The notes under the pieces are model-generated. The model did not search any database. It saw only the letters and a program-made list of their open reading frames with translations, and had not been told where the DNA came from. Shown here piece after piece: positions 60,420 through 64,000 of a stretch of DNA of 64,000 bases (position 1 is its first letter; every line of letters starts with the position of its first letter). Position numbers and translations under genes: made by a program. This DNA is from Singulisphaera acidiphila DSM 18658 (GTDB lineage: Bacteria; Planctomycetota; Planctomycetia; Isosphaerales; Isosphaeraceae): positions 3,596,001-3,660,000 of the forward strand of contig NC_019892.1 in NCBI RefSeq assembly GCF_000242455.2, given 5' to 3'.

Positions 60420-62072
60420 ATGAGCGTGAGTCCCGTCTGGAACTCGTCCAGCCGACGCGTGTTGTTTCTGTTCGTTCTGGCGGGCCTGACCTGTTCGGGA
60501 CCGATCGCGCGGGCGGACGACGAAGCTGCGGACACCGAGTTTGTCGCCACGAAAGCAGGGGCGGCCAAGCCGGCCTTCCTCGATAAGATGATCCGCGAGG
60601 CCTGGGACGCGGCTTCGATCAAGCCCTCGAAAGATTGCACCGACGAAGAATACCTCCGCCGAGCCTATCTGGATGTTCTCGGCCGGATTCCCACCGTGGA
60701 AGAGGCGACATCCTTCCTCCACTCCAAGGAGAAGGGGAAACGGGCGAAGCTGGTTGAGTACTTGCTCAAGCACGAAGACTTCGCCAAGGACTTCGCCAAC
60801 CAGTGGACGGTGATCCTGACCGGCCGCAAGCGCCAGGAGCGGATGGTCCTCCGGGGCGAGTTGACCTCGTGGCTCCGTCAGCAGATCAACGCCGACCGGC
60901 CCTGGAACGAGATCGCCTTCGACCTGATCACGGCCAAAGGGTCGAATAAAGAGAACGGGGCGGTGAACTTCCCGATCTCCCACCTGGAGATGGAAGCGGT
61001 CCCCCTGACCTCGGTGACGACCCGCGTCTTCCTCGGCCAGCAGATCCAATGCACCCAGTGCCACGACCACCCCTCGAACGACTGGAAACAGGCCGATTTC
61101 TGGGGAATCAACGCATTCTACAAGGGCCTGAAGTTCCGCGAGGTTCGCAAGCCCGACGCCAGCGGCGCGGAGGTAATCGACCATCTCGAGCTCACCGACG
61201 AACCGACCGATGCCTTTGCCAGCTTCGATAAGCGAAACGGACTGATGGGTGTGGCCTTCCCTCGCTTCCTGGATGGCCGCAAAATCAGCCAGGCGACGGA
61301 CGTCGATCGCCGCGTCGAACTCGGCAAATTCATTACCGACCCCAAGAATGAAAACTTCTCCCAGGCGTTCGTGAATCGGATGTGGGGCCACTTCCTCGGG
61401 CGCGGGTTCGTCAACCCGGTCGACGACTTCGGCGCTCACAACCCGGCGAGCCATCCCGAGTTGCTCGCAGCCCTTGGCAAGGACTTCGCCGCCAGCGGCC
61501 ACGACATCAAAACCTTGATCCGCTGGATCATGAACAGCCAGGCTTACCACCTGTCGAGCATGATGACCAAGGGGAACGAGAAGGATGAGACGCTCTTCAG
61601 CCACATGGCTTTGAAGCCGATGGTCCCCGAGCAGCTCTTCGACTCGTTGCTCACGGCCACCGCCGCCCACAAGACCGAAGGCGCGGCCAACCTGGACCGC
61701 CAGCGCGACCAGTGGCTGGGGCAATTCGTCTTCGCGTTCGGCAATGACGAAGGGGAAGAAGGGACATCCTTCAACGGGACGATCCCCCAAGCCCTGATGA
61801 TGATGAACGGCAACCTGATGGAACGCGCCGTCGGTGGGAAGCCGGGAAGCTTTCTCGACGACCTCAAGGTCCGGGCGGTCTCTCAGCGCAAGATGGCACC
61901 GCCGATCTTCATGGTCAACAACCTCTTCCTCGCGGCCCTCAGCCGATATCCGACCCGTGGTGAGATGACGGCGGCCAGCGCTGTTCTGACCTCGAACCCC
62001 GACACGGTCTACGTGCTCGAAGACCTGTTCTGGGCCTTGCTCAACTCCAACGAATTCATCCTGAACCATTGA
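60420..62072 (+). CDS. DUF1549/DUF1553 planctomycete secreted protein
   Basis: A 550-aa exported protein (signal VLFLFVLAGLTCSGPIARA) with an N-terminal DUF1549 domain (about 45-250: DEEYLRRAYLDVLGRIPT, CTQCHDHP) and a C-terminal DUF1553 domain (about 290-540: NRMWGHFLGRGFVNPVDDFG, MNSQAY). The CxxCH in TQCHDHP could bind heme c, as proposed for this family. It is paired with the DUF1501 gene 90 nt downstream, the usual planctomycete arrangement; the partners' joint role is not settled. I chose the ATG at 60420 (MSVSPVWNSSSR). Confidence 0.93.
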   Translation: MSVSPVWNSSSRRVLFLFVLAGLTCSGPIARADDEAADTEFVATKAGAAKPAFLDKMIREAWDAASIKPSKDCTDEEYLRRAYLDVLGRIPTVEEATSFLHSKEKGKRAKLVEYLLKHEDFAKDFANQWTVILTGRKRQERMVLRGELTSWLRQQINADRPWNEIAFDLITAKGSNKENGAVNFPISHLEMEAVPLTSVTTRVFLGQQIQCTQCHDHPSNDWKQADFWGINAFYKGLKFREVRKPDASGAEVIDHLELTDEPTDAFASFDKRNGLMGVAFPRFLDGRKISQATDVDRRVELGKFITDPKNENFSQAFVNRMWGHFLGRGFVNPVDDFGAHNPASHPELLAALGKDFAASGHDIKTLIRWIMNSQAYHLSSMMTKGNEKDETLFSHMALKPMVPEQLFDSLLTATAAHKTEGAANLDRQRDQWLGQFVFAFGNDEGEEGTSFNGTIPQALMMMNGNLMERAVGGKPGSFLDDLKVRAVSQRKMAPPIFMVNNLFLAALSRYPTRGEMTAASAVLTSNPDTVYVLEDLFWALLNSNEFILNH

Positions 62073-62162
62073 AGCCGGTCCGCCAAAAACAGGGGGACGC
62101 AGCCTGCCGCTTCGTCACCCCGAGTTCGCCTCGATTGAGGCTCAAGGGGGGGTTTTCGACCG

Positions 62163-63452
62163 ATGTCAGACCACCTGTTTGTTCCCAGTGGGATGTCCCG
62201 TCGCCATTTCATGGGACACCTGGCGGCCAGCGCGATGGCTGTCCCGGCGGCCCATCTGATCGGCGCACTCGAAGCGAATGCCGCCTCACCGGTGCGTTCG
62301 AAGCCCAAAAGTTGCATCCTGCTGTGGATGGCCGGTGGCCCGAGCCACATGGACACCTGGAATTTGAAGCCGGATAGCGAGAAGAACGGCGGCCCCTTCA
62401 AGCCGATCGCGACCTCGGCCAACGGGATCTCGATCTGCGAGCACATGCCGAACATCGCCAAGCAGATGAAGCATCTCAGCGTCATCCGCTCGCTCAACTC
62501 GAAGGAAGGCAACCACGACCGCGGCACGTACATGCTGCACACCGGGTACACCCCCAACCCGACCGTCGTGCACCCCAGCTTTGGAACCTCTTTCGCTTAC
62601 GAACTCGGCCCCAAGCATGAAGGGCTCGCCCTTCCTCACGCGATCTCGATCAATGGACCGGGCGTGGGCGCGGGCTTCCTCGGCATGGCCTATTCCCCCT
62701 TCGTCGTCCAGAACCCCAATGGCAAGGTGGCGAACCTCGAGCCGCCGACCGGCGTCGACGAATCGCGGATGGTCCGCCGGCTCAGCATGCTCAACCTGGT
62801 CGAGAAGAATTTCATCTCCCAGCGCCGCGGTCAAGGGAGCGCCGATCACAACGCCGTCTACAACAAGACGGTCCGGATGATGAACGACCGCAAGACCAAG
62901 GCCTCGCTCAGCCTCGACAGCGAACCCAAAGAGGTCCGCGATCTGTACGGCCGAGGGTCGTTCGGCTCCGGTTGCTTGATGGCTCGAAAGCTCGTCGAAA
63001 TGGGCGTGACATTCGTCGAGGTGAGCCTCGGCGGCTGGGACACGCACGCGGGTGCCTTCGACACGCTCTCGAACCGCCTCCTGCCCGAGCTGGACAAAGG
63101 CATGAGTGCCCTGGTCGCCGATCTCGACCAGCGCGGCCTGCTCGACGACACAGTCATCGCCTGGATGGGCGACTTCGGCCGGACCCCACGGATCAACCAG
63201 GACGCGGGCCGCGACCACTGGCCGCGAAGCTGGTCGATGGTCCTCGGCGGCGGCGGCATCCGAGGCGGACAGGCGGTCGGCGATACCGACAAGGACGGCA
63301 TCGACATCACCGACAAGCCAGTCGCCCCGATGGATGTGATCGCCACCATGACGAAAGCTATGGGACTCGACCTGGGCACGCAGTGGACCACCCCCCGTGG
63401 CCGTCCGATCAAGCTGGTGGATGCCGGAACCCCGATCAAAGAATTGATCTAA
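62163..63452 (+). CDS. DUF1501 Tat-exported protein
   Basis: A 429-aa sulfatase-like protein with a twin-arginine signal SRRHFMGHLAASAMA at about residue 12, and DUF1501 motifs ILLWMAGGPSHMDTWNLKPD, VTFVEVSLGGWDTHAG and GRTPRINQDAGRDHWP. It has the alkaline-phosphatase-like fold with metal and catalytic Asp/His positions visible. The role is probably periplasmic sugar-sulfate or phosphate chemistry together with the DUF1549/1553 partner; this is inference. A strong terminator follows. Confidence 0.92.
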   Translation: MSDHLFVPSGMSRRHFMGHLAASAMAVPAAHLIGALEANAASPVRSKPKSCILLWMAGGPSHMDTWNLKPDSEKNGGPFKPIATSANGISICEHMPNIAKQMKHLSVIRSLNSKEGNHDRGTYMLHTGYTPNPTVVHPSFGTSFAYELGPKHEGLALPHAISINGPGVGAGFLGMAYSPFVVQNPNGKVANLEPPTGVDESRMVRRLSMLNLVEKNFISQRRGQGSADHNAVYNKTVRMMNDRKTKASLSLDSEPKEVRDLYGRGSFGSGCLMARKLVEMGVTFVEVSLGGWDTHAGAFDTLSNRLLPELDKGMSALVADLDQRGLLDDTVIAWMGDFGRTPRINQDAGRDHWPRSWSMVLGGGGIRGGQAVGDTDKDGIDITDKPVAPMDVIATMTKAMGLDLGTQWTTPRGRPIKLVDAGTPIKELI

Positions 63453-63494
63453 TCAAGCTTTCAGATCAGCAAGCATAACCGCTCAAAACTCAAG

Positions 63495-63526
63495 CCCCTC
63501 GCTCGGCACCGTTGCCGAGCGAGGGG
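63495..63526 (+). terminator. Intrinsic terminator of the DUF1549/1553-DUF1501 operon
   Basis: Perfect 14-bp stem CCCCTCGCTCGGCA / TGCCGAGCGAGGGG with a 4-nt loop, followed by TTCTTTGATTT. It lies 43 nt after the stop. Confidence 0.85.
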
Positions 63527-63592
63527 TTCTTTGATTTGCTCAACCAGGTGAACGCTCGCCCTCCCTTTCCAGCATCCTGGCCGGTGGGAAGA

Positions 63593-64000
63593 TCAGGCGT
63601 CCGGGAAAAGCCAACCGAGTCCGGCCATGAAGAGAGCCGCGAGGAAGATCCCGAGACCTCCACCGATGGCGGTGACGACCAGCGTCACACCGAGCAAAAG
63701 GGCTCCCGCGAGGTTCGGCCGACCGGTTCGCCGCGTCAGGCCCCAGACGAGCGGGGGGAACGCGACGGCGGCCCAGAAGAAAGCCGGGGCTTGCTCCGAA
63801 TCGCTCAGCCAGGTGGAAGGACGCGATGTCCCCATCAGGACAGGGGCCCCCCCGGCTCCATCCAATTCTCCATCGAAGCGACGGGGCTGGCCGAGCCGGC
63901 GGAGCCGAACCGAAACCGTGGGCTCGGCGACCTCCGGAGTGGTCGCGGCCGAGTCTTCGCGAGCCAGGCCAAGATGGACTCGGGCAGCGCGGGCCAGCTC
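63593..64000 (-). CDS. C-terminal part of a membrane protein (5' truncated by window end)
   Basis: The frame is open from the window edge (64000) to a stop at 63593. The 135 visible residues start ELARAARVHLGLAREDSAAT, a charged linker, and include two hydrophobic helices near the end (FFWAAVAFPPLVWGL and LLLGVTLVVTAIGGGLGIFLAALFMAGLGW split across residues). No domain can be named from this part. Confidence 0.5.
   Translation of the reverse strand, partial: ELARAARVHLGLAREDSAATTPEVAEPTVSVRLRRLGQPRRFDGELDGAGGAPVLMGTSRPSTWLSDSEQAPAFFWAAVAFPPLVWGLTRRTGRPNLAGALLLGVTLVVTAIGGGLGIFLAALFMAGLGWLFPDA

Noticed and set aside
60192..62069. 625-codon open frame on the minus strand
   Set aside because: It lies opposite the clearly recognisable DUF1549/DUF1553 gene and its composition mirrors that gene; it is an antisense shadow caused by high GC at third positions.
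1..64000. CRISPR array or prophage
   Set aside because: No regularly spaced repeat series, cas genes, terminase, capsid or tail genes were seen.

Overview
The window is high-GC chromosomal DNA that I read as a planctomycete, most likely of the Isosphaeraceae type. The support is internal: a DUF1549/DUF1553 protein followed by a DUF1501 protein, a DUF1559 pseudopilin-like protein, a lysine/alanine-rich histone H1-like protein, a DUF1570 zinc-protease-like lipoprotein and a secreted protein with the planctomycete N-terminal ExxEER signature. Genes lie on both strands in short operons. No rRNA, CRISPR array or prophage structural gene is visible. One complete tRNA (Glu, anticodon CTC) is present.

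Bases 1-24,500 are mostly housekeeping. In order: the tail of an SGNH-like gene; ruvA-ruvB; a minus-strand operon of pyruvoyl arginine decarboxylase, a deoxyhypusine-synthase-like enzyme and the Sua5/TsaC tRNA-modification enzyme; a gene-free 1.5 kb; the H1-like protein; a glycosylasparaginase; a HEAT lipoprotein; a mutS2 lacking the Smr nuclease domain; glgB; an EEP-fold membrane protein; a three-gene two-component cluster (REC-kinase, PAS-kinase, Rcp1-like regulator); a hydrolase; a beta-carbonic anhydrase; and an HTH-PTS EIIA fusion with a small ribbon-helix-helix protein upstream. Bases 24,900-32,500 hold a carbohydrate cluster: two glycosyltransferases, an amylo-1,6-glucosidase-like protein, a GH130 phosphorylase-like protein and mannose-6-phosphate isomerase. 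Together with glgB and malQ they suggest handling of a storage or envelope glycan.

Bases 32,800-37,460 are a decaying island of small stress-type genes. Two DUF2294 (MpsC-like) genes, a CsbD-like gene and a DUF3309 gene carry frameshifts, stops or insertions, while a small lipoprotein, a His-rich peptide and a 74-aa protein look intact. One DUF2294 gene is split by a stack of insertions that can be ordered in time: a 183-bp palindromic MITE with a TTA target duplication, then a 100-bp MITE across its edge and a 1,555-bp IS4-family element inside it, both with 9-bp duplications.

Bases 42,200-45,750 are a tRNA-Glu integration site used at least twice. It holds an intact tRNA, a diverged 44-bp tRNA 3' fragment, two integrase N-terminal remnants, paired 25-bp repeats and an ISAs1-family element with a 10-bp target duplication. 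Next to it is an uncharacterised two-gene module (114-aa protein plus DUF7689-type protein) at 41,282-42,023. The rest (45,860-64,000) is chromosomal: a hydrolase, malQ, a CBS protein, a GT39-like membrane protein, panB, a pterin dehydratase, an envelope-glycan group (tandem InaA-type kinases, GT4, MsbA-like ABC exporter), the DUF1549/1553-DUF1501 pair and a truncated membrane protein at the right edge.
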